Notes: generated from the sequence alone by a model not told the origin. A stretch of 64,000 bases of DNA from Tsukamurella tyrosinosolvens (GCF_900104775.1 NZ_FNSA01000003.1:2728001-2792000); one strand, 5' to 3'. Counted from the stretch's first letter, positions 16,077-23,688 are shown. A program made the numbers and translations.

Positions 16077-16235
16077 TCACCGGGTGCCCGTGCCTTCGGG
16101 TGCGCGAGAGCAAGGCCTGCTGGTGCCTACCCAGTCGTCGGGTGCCTCGGGGTGGCGTTCGTGGACGAGCTGGTGTTCCGGCTGCAGCGCTCCGCATTCG
16201 GGGCACCGCTTGCCGGTCGTGGGGCACTCGGGCAT
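16077..16235 (-). CDS. Small zinc-ribbon-like protein, 52 aa
   Basis: ATG 16235 follows CGAGGAG. The N-terminus MPECPTTGKRCPECGALQPE contains a CxxC knuckle and an extra Cys, with a further Cys near residue 45. A zinc-binding mini-protein is likely. Confidence 0.6.
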   Translation of the reverse strand: MPECPTTGKRCPECGALQPEHQLVHERHPEAPDDWVGTSRPCSRAPEGTGTR

Positions 16236-16261
16236 GGCGTCTCCTCGGGGCGGGGTCGGGT

Positions 16262-16561
16262 CTATCGGCTGTGCTCCACCGGCGACGCGTCTGGCGCGAT
16301 CGCCTCGGCGAGGGACTGCGCGAAGGCGGCGGCGTTGGGCCAGCCGTATTCACGCATGTCGCGCCCGTCGAACATCTCGCCGAGAGCGATGCGGGCTGCG
16401 TCGACGTTCACGAACCCTGCGATGTCTTCTCCGCCTTCGAGCACCTGGACGATGTACGCGGCCATAGTGTCGAGGTCTGGCCATCCGAGGTCGTGAGCGT
16501 TCTTGCCGAGCAAGTCGGCCTCCAGAGCTCGACGGGCGCGCTCGATGCTGCTGAGGGTCAT
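16262..16561 (-). CDS. Hypothetical protein, 99 aa
   Basis: ATG 16561 overlaps the upstream stop (ATGA). The helical protein has an internal near-repeat: NAHDLGWPDLDTMAAY and DMREYGWPNAAAFAQSL share 'D..GWP....A'. No family recognised. Confidence 0.65.
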   Translation of the reverse strand: MTLSSIERARRALEADLLGKNAHDLGWPDLDTMAAYIVQVLEGGEDIAGFVNVDAARIALGEMFDGRDMREYGWPNAAAFAQSLAEAIAPDASPVEHSR

Positions 16562-17157
16562 TCCGCTGTCCCTTCCGGGGTGTGGGTGCTGGGCGCAGCT
16601 TTCGCCGCCGTGGTTTCGTGCAGCGAGTCGGGTGCAGACGCCCGCTGGTCTGCCAGCTCACTACGAAGCCTTTCGACCTCGCGTTCGGCGGCGTTCGCGC
16701 GGCGTCGCGCTCGGACCAACTCAGCGATGTCGTCTTCCCACGCATCGAGCGCACTGTCCACCGCGCTCTGGACGGACTGCGACGCCCCGATGCCGAACCC
16801 CTCCTCCGGCTCCACCGCGTGCCGCGCCTGCTCCAGCAGCGGGTTCTGCGCCACCGCTCCCTGCCCCTCGCACGGCTCCCAGTCGTACTCGTGCGCGCTG
16901 ATCACCCAAACCTCACCGGTGTGCCAGGCGGCGGTACCGGTCCGGTGACAAATCGGGCAGGTCGAGATGCCCTGCCGCTTGCTCGAAAGGTGCCAGTGGT
17001 CAGCGCCCGGGCACCGGTACGGGTACAGCTGGTCGTACGTACGGCCGGCGGCCTCCACTTTCGCGCGGATCGCCTCGGCACCGGCGGTCGCGGCATCCTC
17101 GTCGGCGAACAGCGTCTTGGCGGGGTATCGGCAGGCGATGGGGTCAGTCGCGGTCAC
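16558..17157 (-). CDS. Zinc-cluster and coiled-coil protein, 199 aa
   Basis: GTG 17157 overlaps the upstream stop. The N-terminal 75 residues resemble a short zinc domain (YRCPGADHWHLSS, TCPICHRTG). Residues 125-175 form a strong coiled coil (ARRRANAAEREVERLRSELA), with a Thr/Pro tail. It may bind a nucleic acid or protein partner. No family recognised. Confidence 0.65.
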   Translation of the reverse strand: MTATDPIACRYPAKTLFADEDAATAGAEAIRAKVEAAGRTYDQLYPYRCPGADHWHLSSKRQGISTCPICHRTGTAAWHTGEVWVISAHEYDWEPCEGQGAVAQNPLLEQARHAVEPEEGFGIGASQSVQSAVDSALDAWEDDIAELVRARRRANAAEREVERLRSELADQRASAPDSLHETTAAKAAPSTHTPEGTAE

Positions 17158-17300
17158 TGCGTCGCTCCCTGGTCGCCGGCTCGCAGCATGCAGTCATCGA
17201 GGTATTCGTCGATCGCTGCGTGGACGAGATCCGCGGACGGCTCCCCCGCGAGGATCGCCTGCGCGGCCTGTTCCAGCAGCTTGGAGTCGTGGCTACTCAT
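17154..17300 (-). CDS. Small acidic helical protein, 48 aa
   Basis: ATG 17300 overlaps the upstream gene, whose TAG lies at 17293-17295. The peptide is helical (SKLLEQAAQAILAGEPSADL). The stop overlaps the next GTG. Confidence 0.6.
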   Translation of the reverse strand: MSSHDSKLLEQAAQAILAGEPSADLVHAAIDEYLDDCMLRAGDQGATQ

Positions 17301-17583
17301 GCGTGTCTCCTGTAGCGGTGTCGATCTGGACGCCGTAGTAGTCGAGCTTCCGGTCGCGCTGCTCGCGGCGGAACGGGCCGTCCAGCGTCCACGCTCCTTG
17401 GCGGCCGCGGATCTCCAGGCGCGTCAGCGTCTCGGCCAGCCGGGCGCGCAGCCACCAACGGGACTCGAAGACGCGCGCGGTGCCGGCGCGGCGGTCGATT
17501 GCGAGAAACACCCAGCCGCGTGGAGCGGTGAGGTGCCACCACGCAGTGCGGGTGACGATGCGGGCGGCGTATCGGATGCTCAC
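17293..17583 (-). CDS. Hypothetical beta-rich protein, 96 aa
   Basis: GTG 17583 follows GGGGAGG. Trp/Arg-rich strands (TRTAWWHLTAPRGWVFLAI) share the WWHLTA string with the product of 26662-26958, so the two may be remote paralogs. No family recognised. Confidence 0.6.
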   Translation of the reverse strand: MSIRYAARIVTRTAWWHLTAPRGWVFLAIDRRAGTARVFESRWWLRARLAETLTRLEIRGRQGAWTLDGPFRREQRDRKLDYYGVQIDTATGDTHE

Positions 17584-17660
17584 GAGAAGAGCCTCCCCAT
17601 CTGGTCGACGAAGTCGTGGCGGGCCTGGTTCTGGCGATCGAACCATTCCGCCCGTCGCTG

Positions 17661-18227
17661 CTAGTAGCGGTCGTGCATCGCGTCGCGTCGCTTCTGGATG
17701 TTGGCGGCGATGTCCCAGCCGAGAGGGTCGTACTCGGTGCAGTACGGGTTCACGAGGGCCAGCGTTTCGCGGTCCTCATCGGTGGCGGCCAGCCGCGGGC
17801 GCGGCTCGAGGAGCCGGTCGTGCAGACCCTGCATCTGGTCCCGGACCTCGCCTTGGAACGGGCTCACCGACAGGTGCAGGTGGTAGCGCAGTGTCGCCGC
17901 GGCGAGCGCGTTGAAGTTCGGGTCGAACATGTCGAGCAAGTAGTCGATCCCGGGCCCGGTATACCCGACCACCTCGGAGTACGTGCGCTGCTTCTCGTTG
18001 AGCTGCAGCATCAGGCTCCAGGGCAGCGGCAGTCGCGACTCGACCGAAAGGTCACGGTCGCCGGGCCGGCGCCAGTACGGCCGGCTGGACTTCTCGGTGG
18101 AGCGGCGCTCGCGCAGCTGGATCCTGGTTCGGCCGACCCGCAGGTACGCCCCGCGCGGGGAGCCGAACCCCTCACGAAGACCCGCCTCGATCTCCACGGT
18201 GAGCCGAAGCCGGCGCGCCCTACCCAT
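17661..18227 (-). CDS. Hypothetical protein, 188 aa, probably ended early by an amber codon
   Basis: ATG 18227 is preceded by AGGAGG. The N-terminus is basic and beta-rich; the middle (GYTGPGIDYLLDMFDPNFNA) is helical. The frame stops at TAG 17661-17663, but the same frame continues with coding-like sequence (QRRAEWFDRQNQARHDFVDQ) to a TGA at 17580 that overlaps the next GTG, the normal joint in this chain. A CAG-to-TAG change is the simplest explanation. No family recognised. Confidence 0.6.
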   Translation of the reverse strand: MGRARRLRLTVEIEAGLREGFGSPRGAYLRVGRTRIQLRERRSTEKSSRPYWRRPGDRDLSVESRLPLPWSLMLQLNEKQRTYSEVVGYTGPGIDYLLDMFDPNFNALAAATLRYHLHLSVSPFQGEVRDQMQGLHDRLLEPRPRLAATDEDRETLALVNPYCTEYDPLGWDIAANIQKRRDAMHDRY

Positions 18228-18308
18228 CGCGGGCCACCTCCTGCGAGCCGCTGTTGGCGACGACCCGGAACAGCCGCGGGGCCCGGGCGTCTCCTCGCTG
18301 GAGGTCAT
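18220..18308 (-). pseudogene. 29-aa gene with one missing base
   Basis: ATG 18308 overlaps the upstream stop (ATGA), and a TAG at 18220 overlaps ATG 18227. Start and stop are in different frames, and the 89-nt length is one base short. Adding one G to the CCCGGGCCCC run restores MTSSEETPGAPRLFRVVANS and a matching end. It is either a real frameshift or a homopolymer error. Confidence 0.45.
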
Positions 18309-18487
18309 GAGATGCCTCCAGCGAGGAGACTGAGCCCCACGAGCACTCCGAAGGCGAGCAGCAGCGCCGCGGTGTAGAGCGCGGCCTCGCGCCAGGTGCA
18401 GCGGTACATGTGGTGAAGGGTTGCTGTCAGTCCGCCGCATGGGAGGGCGAGCGCAGCGACGCCGGCCAGGATCTGCAGCGCGATCAT
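18305..18487 (-). CDS. Small membrane protein, two helices, 60 aa
   Basis: ATG 18487 overlaps the upstream stop. Two hydrophobic helices (ALQILAGVAALALPCGGL and ALYTAALLLAFGVLVGLSLL) flank a short basic loop (MYRCTWRE). It probably sits in the cytoplasmic membrane. Confidence 0.65.
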   Translation of the reverse strand: MIALQILAGVAALALPCGGLTATLHHMYRCTWREAALYTAALLLAFGVLVGLSLLAGGIS

Positions 18488-19275
18488 CGGTTCCGCTCTC
18501 GGTTGTCGGATTGGCCGTTGTCGGGTCGGAGCGGTTCGGCACCGGGCTCGCGCACCAGTTGGAGCATGCCCGTGCGGAGGGAAGAGGTGATGCGTCCGTC
18601 CGCGACCGCCGAGTTGATGACGTACGAGACCACGGACGGCGACAATCCGGTGCGTCCAATGATCTCGGGTGCAACGTCATCGCGTCGCATCGTCCCGCCG
18701 TTGCTGGTCAGGATGGCGACCAGCTCGTCGATCAGGAGACGGAGAAGCTGCACGCGCGTGGGCTCCACGGCGTGCTCTTGCGGGGGCTGCGGAGCCGGGC
18801 AGCACTGCGGGCAGTCCTCGACGCACGCATCGTGGTAGTGCCGGCACACGCAGTCCATGCACTTGCGGCCGTCGCAGTTCGAGCATTCGTCCTGGGCCCG
18901 GTCCGCCGCTGGCGTGTCCGGCTCGTTGACGGGCTCGTCGACGAGCCGGACGTGCTCGATCGCCTTGTTCGGGTCCTGAGTCCGCCAGTCCGGCCAGGTG
19001 CGCTGTTCGTTGATCGCCTGCTTCGCCTTGATCGCGTCGATGATCTGCTGCGGCTCGTGGCCCGCGCGCATGGCTCCGTTGAGCGCCAGGAGCAGCAGGT
19101 CGGACCACTCGGTGATGTCGGTCGGGTCGCCGAGGATCTCCTTGAGCTCCTTGCGAATGTGGTCGAAAATCCCCTCCGTGCGGGCGCCGGGGCCGAAAGT
19201 CTCCAGGTTCCACGCAGTCATGTGCGCGAGGCAGGCGGCATCAAGTACAGCTGGACCAGTGTCGTTCTCAGGCAT
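18484..19275 (-). CDS. DUF550-type nucleotide pyrophosphohydrolase fused to a zinc cluster and a winged helix
   Basis: ATG 19275, 263 aa. Residues 10-85 match the DUF550 family of all-alpha NTP pyrophosphatases: FGPGARTEGIFDHIRKELKE, then ITEWSDLLLLALNGAMRAG and AINEQRTWPDW. The metal-binding pattern E-x2-E plus E-x2-D is present. Family members hydrolyse dNTPs to dNMP and are common in phages, where they bias the nucleotide pool. Next comes a cysteine cluster (CSNCDGRKCMDCVCRHYHDA), then a winged-helix-like C-terminus (DDVAPEIIGRTGLSPSVVSY). The three-part fusion is unusual. Confidence 0.75.
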   Translation of the reverse strand: MPENDTGPAVLDAACLAHMTAWNLETFGPGARTEGIFDHIRKELKEILGDPTDITEWSDLLLLALNGAMRAGHEPQQIIDAIKAKQAINEQRTWPDWRTQDPNKAIEHVRLVDEPVNEPDTPAADRAQDECSNCDGRKCMDCVCRHYHDACVEDCPQCCPAPQPPQEHAVEPTRVQLLRLLIDELVAILTSNGGTMRRDDVAPEIIGRTGLSPSVVSYVINSAVADGRITSSLRTGMLQLVREPGAEPLRPDNGQSDNRERNR

Positions 19276-19585
19276 CGTCCACACCTCCCTTCTTGGTTGT
19301 GGTTCGGGCCTCGGCGCCGTGAGGGCCTGACCAGAACCGGATCTCGCTAAGGCCCCCGCTCGCGTGGTGCACGCGGCGCGCGGAACGATCGGCCGGCGCG
19401 AATCCGTGGTCATCAAGGAACTGCATCGCGGAGGCCTCGGCCATTCGCACTGCGTGCCCGTACCCCTCGACGCGAAGCAGCGTGTCGCGTGGTTGATCTC
19501 GTCGCCATGTCGCGCTGTGCCGGAGCTCGTCACGGAGCTCGCGCCAGTCACGGGCGTCGCCAAACAGCGGCAGTGCGGCGGTCAT
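19268..19585 (-). CDS. Hypothetical protein, 105 aa
   Basis: ATG 19585 overlaps the upstream stop (ATGA). It begins MTAALPLFGDARDWRELRDE and is helical, then beta (SEIRFWSGPHGAEART) with a Lys-rich tail. Its stop lies inside the start of the pyrophosphohydrolase gene. No family recognised. Confidence 0.65.
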   Translation of the reverse strand: MTAALPLFGDARDWRELRDELRHSATWRRDQPRDTLLRVEGYGHAVRMAEASAMQFLDDHGFAPADRSARRVHHASGGLSEIRFWSGPHGAEARTTTKKGGVDDA

Positions 19586-19854
19586 CCTCGCGCCGCTCTC
19601 GGCGGGCCGGCGAGCACCTCGACGCCGAGGGTCGGATCGAAGACGACATCCGCGAGTGAGTTCGCCCCGGACTCCCCGGTCCAGAGGATCGCCCGGCGCC
19701 GGCCCTCGGTCACGAGTTCGCCGACCAGCGGTTCGGCATCGCGGATCACTGCCCCGTCCGGAAGGCTCGACAGCGCCCGCATGTTCCGCGCGTACACACG
19801 CCCGTCCGGCATGACGGTCAAGGCATCGACGGGAAGGGTTGCGAGGTCGGGCAT
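19582..19854 (-). CDS. Hypothetical protein, 90 aa
   Basis: ATG 19854 follows AGGAG. Alternating strands (DALTVMPDGRVYARNMRALS; RRRAILWTGESG) suggest a beta-sandwich. No family recognised. Confidence 0.65.
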   Translation of the reverse strand: MPDLATLPVDALTVMPDGRVYARNMRALSSLPDGAVIRDAEPLVGELVTEGRRRAILWTGESGANSLADVVFDPTLGVEVLAGPPRAARG

Positions 19855-19922
19855 CTGAATCTCCTGGACAGCTGGGGGGTTGAGGGCTGCGTACAGGCTC
19901 GGGTGCCTGACTTCGCCCTCGT

Positions 19923-20297
19923 TCAGGCGGCGTGGGACAGCGCTGTCGCCAACGCTTCGGCGTCGGCGGCCAGTAGCGGGTTGGTGGTCTGCGAGGCGAA
20001 CAGGCTCAGTGCGACCGCCGGGTCGCCCGAACGCAGGGCCTCGAGCATCAGAGTCAGCTCCGCGACGATCTGCTGCCGGCGCTGCGCCTCCTGGCGCAGC
20101 TGGCGGGGGCTGTCCGGGGAGTCGTGGTCGTAGAACCGGCCAGCGGTGCCTTCGACCAGGCCCGCCACGGTGAGCTCGGAGTAGGCGCTGGCGACCGCGG
20201 CGCGGGCCGTACCCAGATGCGCTCGCTCCTCACTGAGTCGCGATTCGATCAGTTCGCGCACGGCAGCGGCGTCCATCCCCGCGTACAGGCTCATCAT
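19923..20297 (-). CDS. Helical protein, 124 aa, coiled-coil
   Basis: ATG 20297 (or 20294) overlaps the upstream stop. A long amphipathic helix (AAAVRELIESRLSEERAHLG) and QLRQEAQRRQQIVAELTLML give probable coiled-coil character. No family recognised. Confidence 0.65.
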   Translation of the reverse strand: MMSLYAGMDAAAVRELIESRLSEERAHLGTARAAVASAYSELTVAGLVEGTAGRFYDHDSPDSPRQLRQEAQRRQQIVAELTLMLEALRSGDPAVALSLFASQTTNPLLAADAEALATALSHAA

Positions 20298-20518
20298 GCG
20301 GGCTTCCAGGCGTCCAGCGACGCGGTCTCTTCGCCGCCCGAGTCGAGGGCGACGAGCAGGTCGAAGCTGGGACGGAGCACGACGCCGGTGTAGTTGGGGC
20401 TACCCGGTTTGCGGGTGACGCGGGCGCCCGGCGGGTAGAGGCCGTCGGTGCGGTAGAGGATCGCGTAGGCCTGGGCCCGCAGTTCGTCGCGCTGGGCGTC
20501 GGTGAGGTTCAGATCCAT
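20294..20518 (-). CDS. Hypothetical protein, 74 aa
   Basis: ATG 20518 with AAGGGAG upstream. An N-terminal helix (TDAQRDELRAQAYAILYRTD) is followed by a KOW-like turn (YPPGARVTRKPGSPNYTGVV), a pattern of small beta-barrels. Function unknown. Confidence 0.65.
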   Translation of the reverse strand: MDLNLTDAQRDELRAQAYAILYRTDGLYPPGARVTRKPGSPNYTGVVLRPSFDLLVALDSGGEETASLDAWKPA

Positions 20519-20546
20519 GTGGATGTTCTCCCTTCTGGTTGGTCGG

Positions 20547-20783
20547 TCAGCTGGCGTGCTGGGCGTCGTAGGTGGCGACAGCCGCGAGAATGCGCCGGCC
20601 AAGTGGTCCGTCGTGGCGCACGGCGCGGCTTCCGTAGTCGATGCCCTCGGGCAAGATGAGCCGGTAGCCGAGCTTGTTCGGCACGGTCACCGACCAGCGC
20701 CGGCCGCTCCCGGCTTCGCGGACGATCAGGTGCGACGAGCCGAGCGATTCGACGGTCAGGGGAAGCTCGCTCTGGTCAGCCAT
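20547..20783 (-). CDS. Hypothetical protein, 78 aa, paralog of the next gene upstream
   Basis: ATG 20783 overlaps the end of 20776-20988 by 8 nt. The C-terminal GPLGRRILAAVATYDAQ aligns with GPTGRRILRAVSIFESE of the upstream gene, and both have W(S/T)V strands at the same place. A tandem duplication is likely. Function unknown. Confidence 0.65.
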   Translation of the reverse strand: MADQSELPLTVESLGSSHLIVREAGSGRRWSVTVPNKLGYRLILPEGIDYGSRAVRHDGPLGRRILAAVATYDAQHAS

Positions 20784-20988
20784 GCGCGCTCTCGCTCTCG
20801 AAAATGGAGACCGCACGAAGGATGCGCCGACCGGTCGGACCGTCCGTTGAGACTGCGCGGCCGGTTCCGCTGATGATCGCGCGCTCGCCGAGGATGTCGG
20901 ACGGGCCGACCGTCCACCAGGCGCGCGAGGCCTCGTCCTGGACCTCGAGAAGCCCTTCGTCTGAGTGTGATACGCGGAGGTCAGGCAT
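20776..20988 (-). CDS. Hypothetical protein, 70 aa, paralog of 20547-20783
   Basis: ATG 20988 is chosen with GAGG upstream; GTG 20994 is possible. It shares the GRRIL..V..(Y/F)..E ending and a central W-x-V strand with the adjacent gene. Confidence 0.65.
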   Translation of the reverse strand: MPDLRVSHSDEGLLEVQDEASRAWWTVGPSDILGERAIISGTGRAVSTDGPTGRRILRAVSIFESESAHG

Positions 20989-21046
20989 CGACACCTCGCT
21001 CGAGGGAACGGCGCGAGAGGCGCAGCCGCAAGGGGATGCGCGTCAT
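20981..21046 (-). CDS. Possible 21-aa peptide gene
   Basis: ATG 21046 overlaps the upstream TGA (ATGA), and its TGA lies just inside the start of the next gene. The peptide is Arg/Leu-rich (MTRIPLRLRLSRRSLERGVD). The two overlaps are the only support; it may simply carry ribosomes across the gap. Confidence 0.35.
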   Translation of the reverse strand: MTRIPLRLRLSRRSLERGVDA

Positions 21047-21414
21047 GCCGGCACCTCCGCGGCGCACGCCTGGAGCGGATACTCTCGCGCGACGGCGACG
21101 ACAAACTCGCGCTCGGGCCACCGCAGCGCGTACTTGCGGGTGAGGAACGTCGCGATCTGAACATCGTCTACGGGACTTCCGATTCGCCGCAGAGCGCCGC
21201 CGGCGCCGACGAGCGCTGGCAGGTAGCCGGTCCTGAGGCCGGCGAGCTCATCAGCCAGCACACGCGCCGCACAGGGCCACGCCTCGGTGCAGCTCAGGCA
21301 GTACGCGTCAGCACACTCTCCCGGGCCCCCGTGCGGGCAGTAGATGTTCGAGTCGGGGCACTGGAAGACGTGCTCGCGCTGAACCCGTTCGATGAGGGCG
21401 TGACCGACGTGCAT
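21043..21414 (-). CDS. Cysteine-rich zinc protein, 123 aa
   Basis: ATG 21414 shares one base with the upstream stop (TGATG). A dense zinc region (FQCPDSNIYCPHGGPGEC, then CLSCTEAWPC) occupies residues 17-50. The C-terminal half is helical (IATFLTRKYALRWPEREFVV). Possibly nucleic-acid binding. No family recognised. Confidence 0.65.
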   Translation of the reverse strand: MHVGHALIERVQREHVFQCPDSNIYCPHGGPGECADAYCLSCTEAWPCAARVLADELAGLRTGYLPALVGAGGALRRIGSPVDDVQIATFLTRKYALRWPEREFVVAVAREYPLQACAAEVPA

Positions 21415-21575
21415 CAGAGACCCCTGGACAGGATCTGGGCCAGCGCGAGGGAGAGCGGGAGCGCCGATCCCACCTCCCGGCCGCGATGCGCCGGCGAACC
21501 GAGCAGCGTGCGGAGCGCAGTCGCGAGATCCTCGTAAGGGCTTGCTCCCCCGTGGCTGGCAAGTGCGGTACGCAT
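21414..21575 (-). CDS. Hypothetical protein, 53 aa, first gene behind operator 2
   Basis: ATG 21575 has GGAGGAA and lies 21 nt downstream of the operator palindrome. The helical peptide starts MRTALASHGGASPYEDLATA. Its stop overlaps the next ATG, so it probably initiates the coupled translation of about 24 genes to its left. Confidence 0.65.
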   Translation of the reverse strand: MRTALASHGGASPYEDLATALRTLLGSPAHRGREVGSALPLSLALAQILSRGL

Positions 21576-21596
21576 GCTTTCCTCCGTCTGCTGAAT

Positions 21597-21637
21597 TCTC
21601 TATTTTAGAGACTATAGCGACGGGCGTTGCCGCGCAA
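21597..21637 (-). promoter_or_regulatory. Promoter with regulon operator copy 2
   Basis: On the minus strand TTGCGC (21632-21637), 17 bp, TAGTCT (21609-21614), then the perfect palindrome TCTCTAAAATAGAGA (21597-21611) overlapping the -10 box. It faces the leftward chain 13833-21575. Confidence 0.8.
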
Positions 21638-21660
21638 GGCACACTCTCCCGCAGCTGGCA

Positions 21661-21831
21661 TCAGCCGCGCCGGGCGCGGCACAGAGACGAGCACGTCTCC
21701 GCCACGACGATCGAACTGCGGTCCGACAGGTACTCGACGCTCCACTCGGCCGCGTGGTCGCGGACGATCGCCGAGACGAAGGTGATGTCGCAGACGATGC
21801 AAACACCGTCCGGGTCGATGCGGCCAGGCAT
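21661..21831 (-). CDS. Small zinc-type protein, 56 aa
   Basis: ATG 21831 shares a base with the upstream stop. The pairs CIVC near the start and CSSLC near the end could bind one zinc. It is the last gene of the second leftward chain. Confidence 0.6.
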   Translation of the reverse strand: MPGRIDPDGVCIVCDITFVSAIVRDHAAEWSVEYLSDRSSIVVAETCSSLCRARRG

Positions 21832-22031
21832 CAGCGCGCCTCGTCGCGACTCGCTGCCCGCGTGCACGGGCTCGTCAACTGGCCCGCGTACGCCGTGTGT
21901 CCCCTGCCGCCGGAGACCGTGCGCGTGACCAACCGGTGCCGGCCGCTCACTCCCCCACACTCGGCGCACGTCCCACCGTCCGCGGAGTCGAGAAGGGTTC
22001 GCCCTGGTGTGTTCTCGGTGAGGGGCTTCAC
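21831..22031 (-). CDS. Small protein with a CAEC knuckle, 66 aa
   Basis: GTG 22031 overlaps the upstream stop (GTGA). A single TCAECGG knuckle lies near residue 25, then an Arg/Thr-rich segment. No family recognised. Confidence 0.55.
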   Translation of the reverse strand: MKPLTENTPGRTLLDSADGGTCAECGGVSGRHRLVTRTVSGGRGHTAYAGQLTSPCTRAASRDEAR

Positions 22032-22258
22032 GCGGTCCACTCCTTCCTGTGCGCCGCGCAGGCGATCCCTGCGTCGACGAGGTACGGCTCCAGCGCCGGC
22101 CAGCGACAGAACCTCGCCCCGCACTGCCAGTAGGTGTAGACCGCCCAAGTCCGAGGGACGCGAGAGTCGACCGCCGTGCACTTGCAGCACGGGCACCGCC
22201 GTCGGTCCGCGGCATCCCATCGACTCGCGCGCAACGGGGAGCGTGTCGTGCCGGTCAC
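22028..22258 (-). CDS. Zinc-ribbon protein, 76 aa
   Basis: GTG 22258 overlaps the upstream stop. CPCCKC near residue 22 and CGARFC near residue 46 form a four-cysteine ribbon, with tryptophans between. No family recognised. Confidence 0.6.
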   Translation of the reverse strand: MTGTTRSPLRASRWDAADRRRCPCCKCTAVDSRVPRTWAVYTYWQCGARFCRWPALEPYLVDAGIACAAHRKEWTA

Positions 22259-22413
22259 CGCCGCAGCGCTTCCCGCTCCGCCGCCATGCGGGCGGCCCGG
22301 ACCCTGTCGCCGGCGACTGCGCGCCGGCTGGCCCATCGCGATCGACAGCGGCGCCGAAAGGCGCCGTGCACACCGCACGGTCGAGTGAAGAGCCAGCGCG
22401 GCCGCGGCGTCAC
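22255..22413 (-). CDS. Arginine-rich peptide, 52 aa
   Basis: GTG 22413 overlaps the stop of 22410-22598 and its TGA overlaps the next GTG. It is very basic (15 or more Arg), so it could bind nucleic acid, or the frame could be spurious. The overlaps favour a real gene. Confidence 0.45.
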   Translation of the reverse strand: MTPRPRWLFTRPCGVHGAFRRRCRSRWASRRAVAGDRVRAARMAAEREALRR

Positions 22414-22598
22414 GACTTGCCTCGCCGGAGGCCGTCGAGCGCTGCGTTGAGCTGCTCCGCGTACAGTGCGTACTCGCGAGTGCCCTTGGGGAACTTGGGC
22501 ACGAGGTGCTCGAGGGTCTGCTCATCGAGCCCGGAGAGTTCGTGCTCCTCGATGTAGCGGGCGCGGGCAGCTTCCGGAGTCAGGTACTCGTCGCTCAT
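22410..22598 (-). CDS. Hypothetical helical protein, 62 aa
   Basis: ATG 22598 follows AAGGAGG. The acidic helical sequence MSDEYLTPEAARARYIEEHE is typical of small phage-type proteins. No family recognised. Confidence 0.65.
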   Translation of the reverse strand: MSDEYLTPEAARARYIEEHELSGLDEQTLEHLVPKFPKGTREYALYAEQLNAALDGLRRGKS

Positions 22599-22625
22599 GG
22601 GGTTCCTCCTTGTCGGGGGCGGAAG

Positions 22626-22786
22626 CTAGTCGAGGTCCGCCTGGAGGTTGCCGTCGGCGACCTCCATGTCCAGCCATGCCTCGAATGTCGGGGCGACCGG
22701 GTCGCCTCGCGGTCGCGGAACCGCCCCTCAAGTGCGCCATCGTGCAGGCGCGCGCCGGTGTCCGGATCGCGGTAGTTCGTAGGCAC
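22626..22786 (-). pseudogene. Small gene with a one-base deletion in a G run
   Basis: GTG 22786 opens MPTNYRDPDTGARLHDGALE, and the end TFEAWLDMEVADGNLQADLD is in another frame. The 161-nt length is one base short. Adding one G to the GAGGGGCGG run gives a continuous 53-aa acidic protein. Real frameshift or homopolymer error cannot be separated here. Confidence 0.5.
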
Positions 22787-22795
22787 GATGCCGGC

Positions 22796-23029
22796 CTAGA
22801 GGAGTCCGCGCTGGAGGGCTGCCTGCGCCATGTCCCAGCAGCTGTACATGCCACCCCGCGTGAACTCGCGGACCGCGGCCAGGATCTGGTCACGCGCCAC
22901 GTCGCCGGAGCCGTAGATGTCGACCAGCTCATCGTGGTCGGCCGGGGAGACGTTGCTCTCGCGGTACAACTGGTACTGCTGCTCGGTGACGTCGCCGTAG
23001 TCGTCGGTGTAGATCGTCTGGTCGCTCAT
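22796..23029 (-). CDS. Hypothetical protein, 77 aa
   Basis: ATG 23029. An acidic Tyr-rich N-terminus (SDQTIYTDDYGDVTEQQYQL) precedes a helix. About 90 bp without an obvious gene separate it from the upstream gene. No family recognised. Confidence 0.6.
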   Translation of the reverse strand: MSDQTIYTDDYGDVTEQQYQLYRESNVSPADHDELVDIYGSGDVARDQILAAVREFTRGGMYSCWDMAQAALQRGLL

Positions 23030-23122
23030 GCGCGGGATGATGCCGTGCGGGTGGGGCCATGGGCGTGCGTGGCGCGAAGCGAATACCCCAGATGGGCTGC
23101 ACGGCGGGCGCGTGCCGACTGG

Positions 23123-23452
23123 CTACTCGCTCGCACCAAGTTCAGCCAGCTGCATGCGTAACGCGTCGCGTTCGCCTTCCACTGCGTCAAGGGCGTCGAG
23201 GGCATCCATCAACGAGCTCGCGGCAGCGGCGAGGTAGAGCGCGTTCGCCCGCCCGTAGTCGGAGCCGGTTGCACTCACTTCGGCGAGGGTGCGGGTGCGC
23301 TCGAAGCCTGCGACGGCGATGCGGTTGTCGCCCTGGGTGTCTTGGACAGGCACCCACTCCCCTGGCTCGGCGTGGGCGCGCAGCTGGCGCAGAGCAGCTC
23401 GTCGTGCGCGCGGGAACAGGTCCGAGCGCGTTTCGTCGATGGGCCCATTCAC
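23123..23452 (-). CDS. Helical protein, 109 aa
   Basis: GTG 23452 overlaps the upstream stop. An Arg-rich N-terminus and a long C-terminal helix (LMDALDALDAVEGERDALRM) suggest a coiled coil. No family recognised. Confidence 0.6.
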   Translation of the reverse strand: MNGPIDETRSDLFPRARRAALRQLRAHAEPGEWVPVQDTQGDNRIAVAGFERTRTLAEVSATGSDYGRANALYLAAAASSLMDALDALDAVEGERDALRMQLAELGASE

Positions 23453-23688
23453 CGCTGACCGCCCGGTGTGGTGAGTCCGGCGAGCTCGCTCCGCACCTCG
23501 CCCTGCTCGTGCAGCCGTCTCAGTGTCCTCCGGATCTCGCTGAGGAACGACTTCGTCGGCGCCGCGATGGTGCCGTCCTCGCACCGCGCGATCACCGTGT
23601 CTACGAGCGCGTGCCAGTCGAGCGAGCCGTGTTCCTTGATGACTTCCAGAACCGCGCGGTCGAAGGTGGTGAGTGGTTCGCGGGTCAC
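23449..23688 (-). CDS. Winged-helix-like protein, 79 aa
   Basis: GTG 23688 overlaps the RNase HI stop (GTGA). The sequence [20 protein letters not shown] followed by [20 protein letters not shown] and a short wing fits a winged helix. It could be a small DNA-binding regulator. The fold is inferred from pattern only. Confidence 0.55.
   Translation of the reverse strand: MTREPLTTFDRAVLEVIKEHGSLDWHALVDTVIARCEDGTIAAPTKSFLSEIRRTLRRLHEQGEVRSELAGLTTPGGQR

Noticed and set aside
18230-18308. N-terminal extension of the 17661-18227 gene to ATG 18308
   Set aside because: The extension is in frame but has poorer codon use than the overlapping frame of the separate 29-aa gene, and AGGAGG supports ATG 18227.
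19485-19497. Possible ninth copy of the GTGTCGCGTCC repeat
   Set aside because: Only GTGTCGCGT matches and the flanks do not; it is inside a gene and fits chance.
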